From IMG/VR virus record IMGVR_UViG_3300033816_000619, positions 1 through 21,032 of that record: 21,032 nucleotides of DNA; one strand, given 5' to 3'. Made by a program: the position numbers and the translations under genes. Origin of the DNA: a virus. Shown here in pieces: positions 14,307-21,032 of this stretch. The notes beneath the pieces were generated by a model. The model did not search any database. It was not told where the DNA came from and worked only from the letters and a program-made list of their open reading frames with translations. Position 1 is the first letter of the stretch, and each line of letters begins with the position of its first letter.

Positions 14307-15883
14307 TATTTGCTCCTGTATTTCTGAATGGCTGCATCTATTGCGCTCATTCCAGTTCCTGCTGGCGCAGCCATCGTTGACGGTAGGCTTGGACGCATTG
14401 AACGTATTACTCTAGCAGCGTCTTCCGTGATCGGTTTAGCCGGCCTAAGGCTTTCAGCCGGCACATTCTTTCCTTCGCGCAATGCCTTTAGAACACTGTC
14501 AGAAACCATCTTTGGAGACATCAAATCCTCACGCAGATAAACGATGTTGTCTGGATTGAGTTTGTATTCCCGTGCGTTCTTGGTTGTGTCATTTACAAGC
14601 GATTCAAACACCTTTGAATTGTTCTTGTATCTGTCTTGAGCAGCTTGAATCAATTTGGCTCTTTCAATGTTATTAAGCCCTTGGCCTAACAATTTTTCTA
14701 AAAGCGTTCTTGTTGTTGCCGGCAAATCAGAGCCTGTGATTTGTCCGCTTTCAGTCACACTTACAGTCGAGTTTGGATCGCCAAGCTTTACGAATGCTTG
14801 AACTGCGGAAACGTCTGCTGGGCCAGATTGCTGACTAAGTGCATCTTGAATCGCAAACAATGCATCTGTCCTTGCAACTTGGTCTCCGTAAGTTTTGCTC
14901 TTGATGAAATCTTGTCGAAGCTGACCTTCCATCTTGAACTTCTCTTCCGAAGGGAGAATGCCTTTCGCCTTTGCCTCCTCGGCGGCAGCTTGCATTTTGT
15001 CTTTAAGAGCAGCAGCCTCGTTCTTTGCTGTCTCGGACTCGGTTTTGGCAACCTGTTCAGGAGCGCGTTCCTTGAGGAAACCCAAAAAAGAATCTGCTTT
15101 CTTTTGGTCTACTTTCAGTAGATGACTATATGCAAGATTTGCCCAGATTGCAGGAGGAGCTTCTTTTGGAAGTATGTCTAAGGCTGACTGAAGTTCTTTA
15201 GACATCCGTTGAGCGACCGGATTTGGGTCTTTTGCAAATGCAGAAATCTGGTCGTTTATCAACTTAAACGCTCCGATGTTGTCCCCTGACATCCCAAACA
15301 TCGCAGCGTCCTGCATGGTGTTTACAAGCCCATCACGGTACTTGTTTGGCATAGCCTTCAGGATGTTGTCATACCTTTCAGCCTCCTTTGAAGGCAGAAG
15401 CGCACTCAACTGCCCAATCTGTTGTACGGATTTTGGGTCTGGATCGTTTGGATCCATCTTGCTGGCAATCTGACCAAGACGGATTTGAGCTGCCGCAGTA
15501 GCAGCATCTAACTCTGCCTTGTTCAACTTCCCAATCACCGGCAAAAGCGCCTCTGTGCCAGCTTCTTCAGAGCTTACAAAGTTGTTGAAAGCATTTCCAA
15601 CTTCTTGTTGTCTTGCCTTCTCAGCCTGAAGCGCCTGCAACTGTTGCTGGAATCCAAACTCTGCACGCCTTGCCGCCGCCGCGCTTTGCGCCATTTGCTG
15701 CTGCTGGCCTTGGATACCGAGTTGAGCGGCCTGAAGCTGGAGCGGAGCCATCATCGCGGCCTGTTCTTGCTGGGCGCGAGATGCCTTGATACCCTCGATG
15801 GCTGAAAGTCCTTGAATCAGATTCCCTCCAAACATGGAGGTGTTTATCTGCGGAACCGGGATGTTGTAATTGAACTCGGCCAT
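14306..15883 (-). CDS. gp20-like DNA ejection protein
   Basis: This 525-residue protein is dominated by Gln/Ala-rich helix (about 30-100, QQEQAAMMAPLQLQAAQ and similar), followed by charged helical sequence with a Lys/Glu-rich coiled region near 275-330. This is the composition of phage ejection proteins, which are stored disordered or helical in the head and passed through the tail. Its size is close to P22 gp20 (471) and its position between gp7- and gp16-like genes agrees. No enzymatic motif is visible. The gene begins five bases from the end of the gp7-like gene. Confidence 0.7.
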   Translation of the reverse strand: MAEFNYNIPVPQINTSMFGGNLIQGLSAIEGIKASRAQQEQAAMMAPLQLQAAQLGIQGQQQQMAQSAAAARRAEFGFQQQLQALQAEKARQQEVGNAFNNFVSSEEAGTEALLPVIGKLNKAELDAATAAAQIRLGQIASKMDPNDPDPKSVQQIGQLSALLPSKEAERYDNILKAMPNKYRDGLVNTMQDAAMFGMSGDNIGAFKLINDQISAFAKDPNPVAQRMSKELQSALDILPKEAPPAIWANLAYSHLLKVDQKKADSFLGFLKERAPEQVAKTESETAKNEAAALKDKMQAAAEEAKAKGILPSEEKFKMEGQLRQDFIKSKTYGDQVARTDALFAIQDALSQQSGPADVSAVQAFVKLGDPNSTVSVTESGQITGSDLPATTRTLLEKLLGQGLNNIERAKLIQAAQDRYKNNSKVFESLVNDTTKNAREYKLNPDNIVYLREDLMSPKMVSDSVLKALREGKNVPAESLRPAKPITEDAARVIRSMRPSLPSTMAAPAGTGMSAIDAAIQKYRSK

Positions 15884-15887
15884 AATG

Positions 15888-16970
15888 TTACATCACGTTG
15901 GTGGACATAAAACCAGACTGCGCCCCCTGTCCCATTGTCCAATCTCCAGAACCTGCAAATGACTCATAACCTCCACCTCCTCCAAAACCAAGAGCGTTCA
16001 TCAACGCATAATTTTGGATTCCACCGCTGATTGCATTTGCTACTCCTCCAATGCCAGCAGCTTGAGCCGCTGCTGCTCCTTGAATTCCAGCAGCTTGAGC
16101 GCCTCCTTGAGCCATCAATAAGTTTCCAATTGAATTTGCAGATTGCATACCAGCTCCAGCCTGTCCAGCCGCAGACGCTTGACCCAGGTTAAGCATATTC
16201 TGCGCAGCAGCTTGCCCCACGTTGGCTAACCCGCCAAGGCGTCCATACTGTTGCTCGATAAGTTGGTTAAGAAGCTGTGGGCGGTACCGTGCGAGTGCGC
16301 TTTGCGTGCCCTCAGAACCGCGCCTGCCGGTAGCTGACGCTGCTGCAAGAATCGCTTCCTCGCCCTGTTTAGCGAGTTCTTGGTAAAGCGGCCCCTGCTC
16401 AATCTGCTGGATGGCTTGACGTTGCTGTTCAACATTGATTTTATCGTAATCTTTGTTTTCAACAATTGGCCTTACGAACTCTTGCTGTTTTGCAAATGCC
16501 TTATCTTGAATTGCTTGTACTACAGCATTCGTTTCAGAATCAAACCTTTCAAGCGATATGGGGTCTTTAATTGATTTTCTGGCAGCATCTCTTTTAGACT
16601 GGTAGTCATTAATTTCACTTAATGCAGATGACGCAATTTTTTTGTATCCAGCAGATTCAAAAGCTAAATTTAAATTTTGCTGCCTAATGCTTTCGCCTGA
16701 CAGCCCAGAAAGACGTTGTATATGCTGAAGTGCTACTGGGCCGACTGAAGCAAATGGTTTTGTTAACTCAGGGTTTCCAGCTTCAATGTACGGACGAAGA
16801 AGCTCCCGCATAGCATCGAACTGACGCCGCTGTTCTGCAATAGCAGCGTCAGAACTTTCAGCCTGTACGTTTGATGCACTTTTAGCTGCTTTTGAAGCTT
16901 TGCTTGATGAATATACCGATGCTCCTGCACCAACTACTGCCGCTCCAAGAATTGCCCATCCAAGACCCAT
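15888..16970 (-). CDS. gp7-like DNA ejection protein
   Basis: This 360-residue protein has a hydrophobic N-terminus (MGLGWAILGAAVVGAGASVYSSS), then charged helix, then a Gly/Ala/Gln-rich C-terminus (about 245-330) and a Gly-rich end. A membrane-active start plus low-complexity helix fits an ejected pilot protein, and it occupies the P22 gp7 position. The ATG at 16970 is chosen: AAGGA lies upstream, and it directly follows the stop of the citrate-synthase-like gene. A longer frame to 17018 overlaps that gene. The upstream half of the gene is AT-rich, like the two genes before it. Confidence 0.68.
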   Translation of the reverse strand: MGLGWAILGAAVVGAGASVYSSSKASKAAKSASNVQAESSDAAIAEQRRQFDAMRELLRPYIEAGNPELTKPFASVGPVALQHIQRLSGLSGESIRQQNLNLAFESAGYKKIASSALSEINDYQSKRDAARKSIKDPISLERFDSETNAVVQAIQDKAFAKQQEFVRPIVENKDYDKINVEQQRQAIQQIEQGPLYQELAKQGEEAILAAASATGRRGSEGTQSALARYRPQLLNQLIEQQYGRLGGLANVGQAAAQNMLNLGQASAAGQAGAGMQSANSIGNLLMAQGGAQAAGIQGAAAAQAAGIGGVANAISGGIQNYALMNALGFGGGGGYESFAGSGDWTMGQGAQSGFMSTNVM

Positions 16971-16971
16971 A

Positions 16972-17502
16972 TTAAAATTCCTTTCTGTTTTTAAGGTAAA
17001 TATCACTCCAAGCTTCAATTCTTGAAGTTATGAACAAAATTGCAATTACATCTCTTGGAAGACTTAAAGCATGAGCAACCGCTGCTGTGTAAATGCTTGG
17101 ATTTGGGTATATTTTCTTTCCTGAGTCGTGAAACTCTTTCGTCTTATTTGAGATGATTGAATATATGTCAGCCCAGTTTTCCTTTAACAATAAATCCACT
17201 TTTTCCCATGTTGCATCCGGTTCACCTTTTACAAAAGAGTTTCCCCATCCAGGCTGAATTCCATTGAATGTTTTTCCGTTAAGAAAATCGTATGCTTGCA
17301 AAAGAGGGCCATGCATACCGCCCAACGTCATAAGAGCAGAAGCAATTGATTGGAGGTAGCTGCCAGAAGCTCCTGCTGAATTTGCAACAGCAAGCGTGGA
17401 TGCATTATTTCTGTACGTGCTAATCGCGTGAGCAGAATGCAACTCATTCAAGAGTTGCCACTCTTTTTCTGAAAGAGGCTCATCTCTCCAAAATGAAATC
17501 AT
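16972..17502 (-). CDS. Truncated, degenerate citrate-synthase-fold protein
   Basis: The 176 residues align by eye with the C-terminal half of citrate synthases and citryl-CoA lyases. Residues 18-74 give LNELHSAHA, NNASTLAVANSAG and ALMTLGGMHGP, matching the family His-rich helix and the catalytic His region (His64). QPGWGNSF (83-90) replaces the usual PGFGH, so the second catalytic His is Asn88. IYPNPSIYTA (131-140) replaces PNVDFYSG, so the catalytic Asp is Ser136. FITSRIEAWSDIY (157-169) matches the terminal Arg motif. With two of three catalytic residues changed and about half the normal length, it is probably not an ordinary citrate synthase. It overlaps the sulfotransferase-like gene by ATGA and lies in AT-rich DNA. 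Its role may be structural, regulatory or inhibitory. Confidence 0.68.
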   Translation of the reverse strand: MISFWRDEPLSEKEWQLLNELHSAHAISTYRNNASTLAVANSAGASGSYLQSIASALMTLGGMHGPLLQAYDFLNGKTFNGIQPGWGNSFVKGEPDATWEKVDLLLKENWADIYSIISNKTKEFHDSGKKIYPNPSIYTAAVAHALSLPRDVIAILFITSRIEAWSDIYLKNRKEF

Positions 17503-17990
17503 AAGGTTCCAGCTCCCATCTGAATCAATGATGCCTTCTGCTGAATATTGAGCATCTGAAGTCTATGTATTCTTTCGCGTGGGAATTCAATTTCTGGCCG
17601 GCACCAGTCCCAAATATCTCTGATGCGCAACGAAATGTCTGAAAATTTCACCGTTAAGGACGGAGATATTTTTGAGATGCATTGCTCCAGATGGTCAAAA
17701 AGGAAAGCGCACTCTTTCAATGGAAGTTTTGACACCTTACAAAAAGAATCCAGACACTCATCTTTCGATCTATCGATAACAACCCACTTTGAATCTGGAT
17801 ACCTTTTTTTGATATCGTCGTAAAACATTGGCACTATAGAGCTTGAGTCGCCAATTTGTTTTCCAGATTCAAGTTCGCGCATGAAGTCAGCCATGGATTT
17901 ACCATCTCTTTCATGCGCACAGTCCAAGGCCACAGACAGCCATGCTGTCATGCTTCTTGGGAACCCGGTAATGAAAAACGGTTGATTCAC
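17499..17990 (-). CDS. Compact sulfotransferase-like P-loop protein
   Basis: This 163-residue protein starts with FFITGFPRSMTAWLS (5-19), the PAPS 5'-phosphosulfate loop pattern of sulfotransferases, in which Arg takes the place of the common Lys. KWVVIDRSKDECLDSF (68-83) resembles the 3'-phosphate-binding Arg/Ser segment. Normal enzymes have 250-300 residues, so this is a minimal form. It could sulfate a host or phage surface group, or be a phage virion-associated protein of the same fold. The start is GTG at 17990, with AGGAAGAG a little upstream. It follows the small structural gene by one base and couples by ATGA to the citrate-synthase-like gene. AT-rich composition suggests late acquisition. 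Confidence 0.68.
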   Translation of the reverse strand: MNQPFFITGFPRSMTAWLSVALDCAHERDGKSMADFMRELESGKQIGDSSSIVPMFYDDIKKRYPDSKWVVIDRSKDECLDSFCKVSKLPLKECAFLFDHLEQCISKISPSLTVKFSDISLRIRDIWDWCRPEIEFPRERIHRLQMLNIQQKASLIQMGAGTL

Positions 17991-17991
17991 T

Positions 17992-18327
17992 TTACGTCAC
18001 TTCTCTTCCTGAAGCGTTGATTGTGATAGAACTTGCCACACTTGCCAGAGTAGAAATACGCCCTCCAGCCTCAAGAACCTGTCCAACAAGTTCTGGACAA
18101 GTGTAAGTTTCTCTTGGAACAAGTGTCTTCGACGCAAGAATAAGATTTGCTGGGCCAACAGAAATCGACAATGGAACAAGGTTTACAGAAAAAGCCACAT
18201 TCACCGTAGAGTTGTTCGTCGCGGTAAACTTGTCGATGATGCACTTGCAGTTGTTTGCCGTGTACTGAGTCGTCTGCGAAGCCTCAGCCTGCTTGGGCGG
18301 AATGATGTTTTTGACGTTAACGGCCAT
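17992..18327 (-). CDS. Small beta-rich phage protein
   Basis: This 111-residue protein has alternating beta pattern with KCIIDKFTATNNST, NLVPLSISVGPANLI, TLVPRETYTCPELVG and a final INASGREVT. This architecture is common among small phage proteins coded beside tail genes, where it may be a virion or capsid-decoration component; no function is established that I know of. It starts 11 bases inside the end of the previous gene. Confidence 0.62.
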   Translation of the reverse strand: MAVNVKNIIPPKQAEASQTTQYTANNCKCIIDKFTATNNSTVNVAFSVNLVPLSISVGPANLILASKTLVPRETYTCPELVGQVLEAGGRISTLASVASSITINASGREVT

Positions 18328-19009
18328 ACAGCGGGACAGTTGTTACGGTGAGAATCGCAGACGGAATACCAGGCACCGGTGGGGCTGCGGCAAAGGCTTG
18401 GATAGTAATGTCCGTAGTGTCTACAGACCACATGAGCTCCAAGTAATCTCCCGCGTTGAGTCTATACACGAAATTCCATGCCGCAACACTTTCCGCATTG
18501 TTGCCTTGAAGACGAATCTGCGTTGCAGAGTTGGCTTGATCAACGCCATTGATTCTTGCCCACAGATAGAACAGTCCGATACCTCCAGACACTTTGTCCA
18601 ACTGTATCGAGAACTGGAAGTTGTATATGCCATCAGAATCAACGTAAATGCGGCTTGTAGGCGTCCCAGTGCTTACTCCGAAACTTAGGTCGGTAGAGTT
18701 AAATGTGATTGCTTTTGCGGTATTTATCGACCCAGACGTTTGCGTTGTCGTGTCATAAAAGGTGCCATACCGAAGCGATTTAAATTCTTCAGGAGCAGGG
18801 TTAGTGGCAGATAGTTCAATCAGATTTGACAGGCGCTCAATTGCATCCAATGCCTGTTGAGCACTTGATTGAGCTCCCGCTGATTCAAGTTGGTTGCTTT
18901 CGGTTCTTGTTGGTATTTCCAAAAACAGTTGTTCAAAAGCTCGGATTGCCCGTTGATCAGGCAAGAACTTTGCAAGGTCGTTTCGGTTGAGATTGATGCG
19001 GTTTGCCAT
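18317..19009 (-). CDS. Tail-needle-position protein with jelly-roll-like C-terminus
   Basis: This 230-residue protein has a helical N-terminus (about 8-66, with KFLPDQRAIRAFEQLF and a heptad-like AQQALDAIERLSNLIEL) and a beta-rich C-terminal half (about 79-210) resembling a C1q/TNF-like jelly roll (RIYVDSDGIYNFQFSIQL, LWARINGV, YLELMWSVD). P22 gp26, the tail needle, has 233 residues and the same genome position after gp10, and the Sf6 needle carries a TNF-like knob. The needle role is inferred from position, length and layout, not from close similarity. Alternatives are a fibre or adsorption accessory. TAATG-type overlap (19009) with gp10-like gene. Confidence 0.6.
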   Translation of the reverse strand: MANRINLNRNDLAKFLPDQRAIRAFEQLFLEIPTRTESNQLESAGAQSSAQQALDAIERLSNLIELSATNPAPEEFKSLRYGTFYDTTTQTSGSINTAKAITFNSTDLSFGVSTGTPTSRIYVDSDGIYNFQFSIQLDKVSGGIGLFYLWARINGVDQANSATQIRLQGNNAESVAAWNFVYRLNAGDYLELMWSVDTTDITIQAFAAAPPVPGIPSAILTVTTVPLYGR

Positions 19010-20409
19010 TACCAGACAAGCGGTTCAAGCCTTGCGTCAAGTCGTGCAATGGACATATGCGCGTCACTCGTCCCACGGAACCGGTACGTCCTCCAATCGG
19101 CCATGCGACCGTTGCGCATCCACGTTAGTCGCTTGTAATAGTCGCCAATCTTACCGGCCTTTATACCGCGCTCAACAGAGTAAGTCAGACCGTCTGCTGA
19201 GTAGCTTGCAAAGATGGTTGGGTCGGCACCAAGCGCCACTCGCCCAGTAAGTGCCACAAGTTCCATTTCATGGAAAATGCCGCCCTTTCCCTCGTTGTAA
19301 AAAATCTCCGTCTCAAACTGCCAGCCGGTCAAGTTTCCCCAAACCGATGAGATGGTATCCACCGTGTAGCCGAGGTTCGCCGTTGTAGTATCAGCACACA
19401 CCCACTTGTCGTAGACGTACACAAAGTTGCGTGCGCGGTAGCCGTTGTTGCCAACAAGACCGTCTGCGAGCACAAACCAAACGGCCTGTTGGGCGATTTG
19501 CGAGACTGTTCCATCGTACACAAGCGTGCGATCAGGAAGGTGAATGTACAGGTGGTTCAGTCCATCGTGAAGACGCGTTTCACAGACAATCTGAGCCAGA
19601 GTAGTTTCAGAGTAACTTGCCAGAATCTGGTCAATTTCACGGGTTGAGACCTTAACCGTGTTTGCCCCAGTCGCGAGCCATACCGAGACCTGCTCGTTTC
19701 TCCCGCCTCCGACGAATGCCATAGCATCCAGATAGACGCATGAGGTGTACGTTCCCACACCCCCTCGCTGTATCTGGGCTCCCTCAACGCGCACGAACGG
19801 GAAGTCCCCTGCAAGCCCCGCGTTGTTGAAGAGCTCGATGGTGTGTCGGTTAACCGCATAGACCTCGTTCCTGAACTTTTGAATGGAGACAACACTGTCT
19901 GGGTCGGCCTCGCTGGTCGCTTTGTACGAGATGACCGTTGGGTCGCTTATACTGGTAATCGCAAGAAGGTAGCCATCGGTGACGAAGAAGTATCCGTCCA
20001 CCCAGCAAAAGTCGATGATTGGCCCAAGTTCAGGATCGTCTGCGAGCTGGGTTAGAACCGTTCCGTTCCAGTAGTACAACGTACCGTTTGACAGCACCGC
20101 AAGCAGGTCGGTTGAGTAGTCGAAGGTGACTTGCCCTGACCCACCAATATCAGCCAGCACCGTGACGCCGCCGAGAACATCCACGCTGACGAGCTTGGTG
20201 CCCATGGCTCGGTACAGCGTGCCTTTCCACTCAATGCCGCCTCGGTCGAGTCCTGGGCCTGTGCCGAACTGCACAATGCCATCGGCCGGCCTCAGGTAAC
20301 CGTTGCTGATGCCATTTTGCTGAATGACCGGTACGAGATTGCGCGGGTAGCTGCGACGGAAGTCGCTTGCTCCATTTGTGTAGATTCCGCTGAGTACCGG
20401 TACTTGCAT
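19009..20409 (-). CDS. P22 gp10-like head-closure / DNA stabilisation protein
   Basis: This 466-residue protein (P22 gp10 is 472) closes the portal-tail channel after packaging and joins the tail hub to the head. The N-terminus has the family signature: VPVLSGIYTNGASDFRRSYP, NLVPV, NGYLRPADGIVQFG. The body is repetitive beta sequence (WNGTVLTQLADDP, YFFVTDGYLLAITS, and so on), as expected for its beta-propeller-like fold. This is the strongest marker that the phage has a P22-type short tail. It follows the small basic gene with its ATG overlapping or abutting that gene's stop, and precedes the needle-position gene. Confidence 0.87.
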   Translation of the reverse strand: MQVPVLSGIYTNGASDFRRSYPRNLVPVIQQNGISNGYLRPADGIVQFGTGPGLDRGGIEWKGTLYRAMGTKLVSVDVLGGVTVLADIGGSGQVTFDYSTDLLAVLSNGTLYYWNGTVLTQLADDPELGPIIDFCWVDGYFFVTDGYLLAITSISDPTVISYKATSEADPDSVVSIQKFRNEVYAVNRHTIELFNNAGLAGDFPFVRVEGAQIQRGGVGTYTSCVYLDAMAFVGGGRNEQVSVWLATGANTVKVSTREIDQILASYSETTLAQIVCETRLHDGLNHLYIHLPDRTLVYDGTVSQIAQQAVWFVLADGLVGNNGYRARNFVYVYDKWVCADTTTANLGYTVDTISSVWGNLTGWQFETEIFYNEGKGGIFHEMELVALTGRVALGADPTIFASYSADGLTYSVERGIKAGKIGDYYKRLTWMRNGRMADWRTYRFRGTSDAHMSIARLDARLEPLVW

Positions 20410-20556
20410 TTATTTCTTCTTGGCTGTCTTTGCTGATGCCTTGAACGCGGCTGCTGTCGGCGCTCCCTTGGAACCCGGCTTACGCATCCGCTCTTTGCTA
20501 CCAGCTTCGATGCGTTCGCGTTTGGCGTGGATATTTGCGTAGAGTCCCTTTTTCAT
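20410..20556 (-). CDS. 48-residue very basic protein
   Basis: The 48 residues form KKGLYANIHAKRERIEAGSK, RMRKPGSKGAPTAAAF and a Lys-rich end. This sequence type (ANIHAKR, MRKPGSKGAPTA) recurs in phages near virion genes. Its charge points to DNA or RNA binding, or to a packaged accessory, but no function is established that I know of. AAAAAGGGA belongs to its first codons rather than to a ribosome site. Its start overlaps the upstream gene's stop as ATGA-like, and its stop abuts the gp10-like start. Confidence 0.7.
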   Translation of the reverse strand: MKKGLYANIHAKRERIEAGSKERMRKPGSKGAPTAAAFKASAKTAKKK

Positions 20557-20822
20557 TTGCAGTTCCAGCGTTTGAGGCTTGCGGCTTTGCGCGTAGGCCG
20601 GCCTTTCTCATCCTTCATAGGCCCAGGCATCCCGCTCATCCTCGCGCAGAACGAAGCCTTACGGCCTGCATCTGCCTTGGTCTTAGGGTTGGGAGCAGGC
20701 GCCTTCAAGTTCGAGCCGGTCTCGCGGTTGTATTTGGCGCGACCCTTGGCTGTGAGCCCTGCCCCTTTGGAGGCTGGGAGCTTTTCGCCGCGCCCTACGG
20801 AGAGTGATACGGATTTAGGCAT
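20553..20822 (-). CDS. Small basic protein, DUF6321-like
   Basis: This 89-residue basic protein has GLTAKGRAKYNRETGSNLK (about 22-40), SFCARMSGMPG (about 57-67) and DEKGRPTRKAASLKRWNC (about 71-88). This is a pattern I associate with DUF6321, a family found in bacteria and viruses. Function is unknown; the charge suggests nucleic-acid contact. The ATG at 20822 shares its final base with the previous stop (TAATG); an in-frame start at 20834 adds only four residues and is less likely. Confidence 0.72.
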   Translation of the reverse strand: MPKSVSLSVGRGEKLPASKGAGLTAKGRAKYNRETGSNLKAPAPNPKTKADAGRKASFCARMSGMPGPMKDEKGRPTRKAASLKRWNCK

Positions 20823-21031
20823 TAGAAGTACCAAATGATGACTCCAGTTCCATTTGCGCCAAGCCCACCGTTTCCTCCGGTTACGGAGCCCCCTCCTCCT
20901 CCTCCGCCACCACCGCCAGGGAACCCACCACCGCCACCGTTTCCTCCTACGCCAGAATTTCCTGTTTTAGCATATGCGCCACCTGCGCTACCTGCGCCAA
21001 CAAGTCCACTCCCGAGAAGTAATGGCCCCAT
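20822..21031 (-). CDS. Glycine-rich virion protein, C-terminal part
   Basis: This frame is open to the window edge, so the gene probably begins further right and only about 69 residues are visible. It is extremely Gly-rich (residues 23-60 of the visible part are mostly Gly, with Ser, Asn and Pro) and ends in GTGVIIWYF, a typical ending of Gly-rich domains on phage tail and capsid fibres. It may be a tail fibre, decoration or accessory protein. Confidence 0.55.
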   Translation of the reverse strand: MGPLLLGSGLVGAGSAGGAYAKTGNSGVGGNGGGGGFPGGGGGGGGGGSVTGGNGGLGANGTGVIIWYF

Positions 21032-21032
21032 G

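Noticed and set aside
16972-17502. Working phage citrate synthase as a metabolic gene
   Set aside because: It is about half length, and two of three catalytic residues appear replaced, so ordinary enzyme activity is not supported.

Overview
This window is part of a tailed-phage genome, most likely a podovirus with P22-type virion architecture infecting a Gram-negative bacterium. Almost every gene reads leftward on the minus strand, and gene starts and stops are tightly packed with ATGA, GTGA or TAATG overlaps. The best anchor is the 466-residue protein at 19009-20409, which resembles the P22 gp10 head-closure (packaged DNA stabilisation) family. Downstream of it come, in P22 order, a protein in the tail-needle position, three proteins resembling the gp7/gp20/gp16 ejection set, and a tailspike-like protein with a P22-type head-binding N-terminus. 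Terminase, portal, scaffold and capsid genes are not in the window and should lie beyond the right edge. No integrase, DNA polymerase, tRNA, IS element or CRISPR array was seen. The host cannot be named from the sequence.

Layout from right to left, the direction of transcription. 20822-21031 is the glycine-rich end of a virion protein cut by the window edge. 20410-20822 holds two small very basic proteins. 17992-20409 holds gp10-like, needle-position and small beta-rich proteins. 16972-17990 is an AT-rich two-gene insert: a compact sulfotransferase-like P-loop protein and a citrate-synthase-fold protein that appears to have lost two of three catalytic residues. 11859-16970 holds the ejection proteins, and 10779-11852 the tailspike. 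9792-10764 is a lysis cassette of two small membrane proteins and a pesticin/T4-lysozyme-like endolysin. 9190-9808 holds a divergent pair: a small HTH regulator reading left and an unknown gene reading right, separated by palindromes and CGCAA elements.

692-9251 is the replication and recombination module. It has a coiled-coil protein, a Sak4-like RecA-fold ATPase, a DUF669-type ssDNA-binding protein ending in a rho-independent terminator, an SF2 helicase with a zinc ribbon, a run of six tiny genes (including DUF3310 and an ABA-sandwich protein), a small membrane protein, an Fe-S RecB/Cas4-like nuclease, and a primase-polymerase/RepA-helicase fusion. Together these suggest recombination-dependent replication that borrows a host polymerase.

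1-510 is non-coding and structured: hairpins at the far left, then four CGCAAC elements at 11-13 base spacing followed by T-rich DNA, a plausible replication origin or control region. A plus-strand gene (511-879) leaves this region and collides tail-to-tail with the primase-helicase gene over 188 bases.

The points most worth a second look are the degenerate citrate-synthase/sulfotransferase cassette, a shared C-terminal peptide (KP..W[L/M]K) on three unrelated replication-module proteins, the origin-like left end, and the CGCAAC element that recurs at three separate loci.
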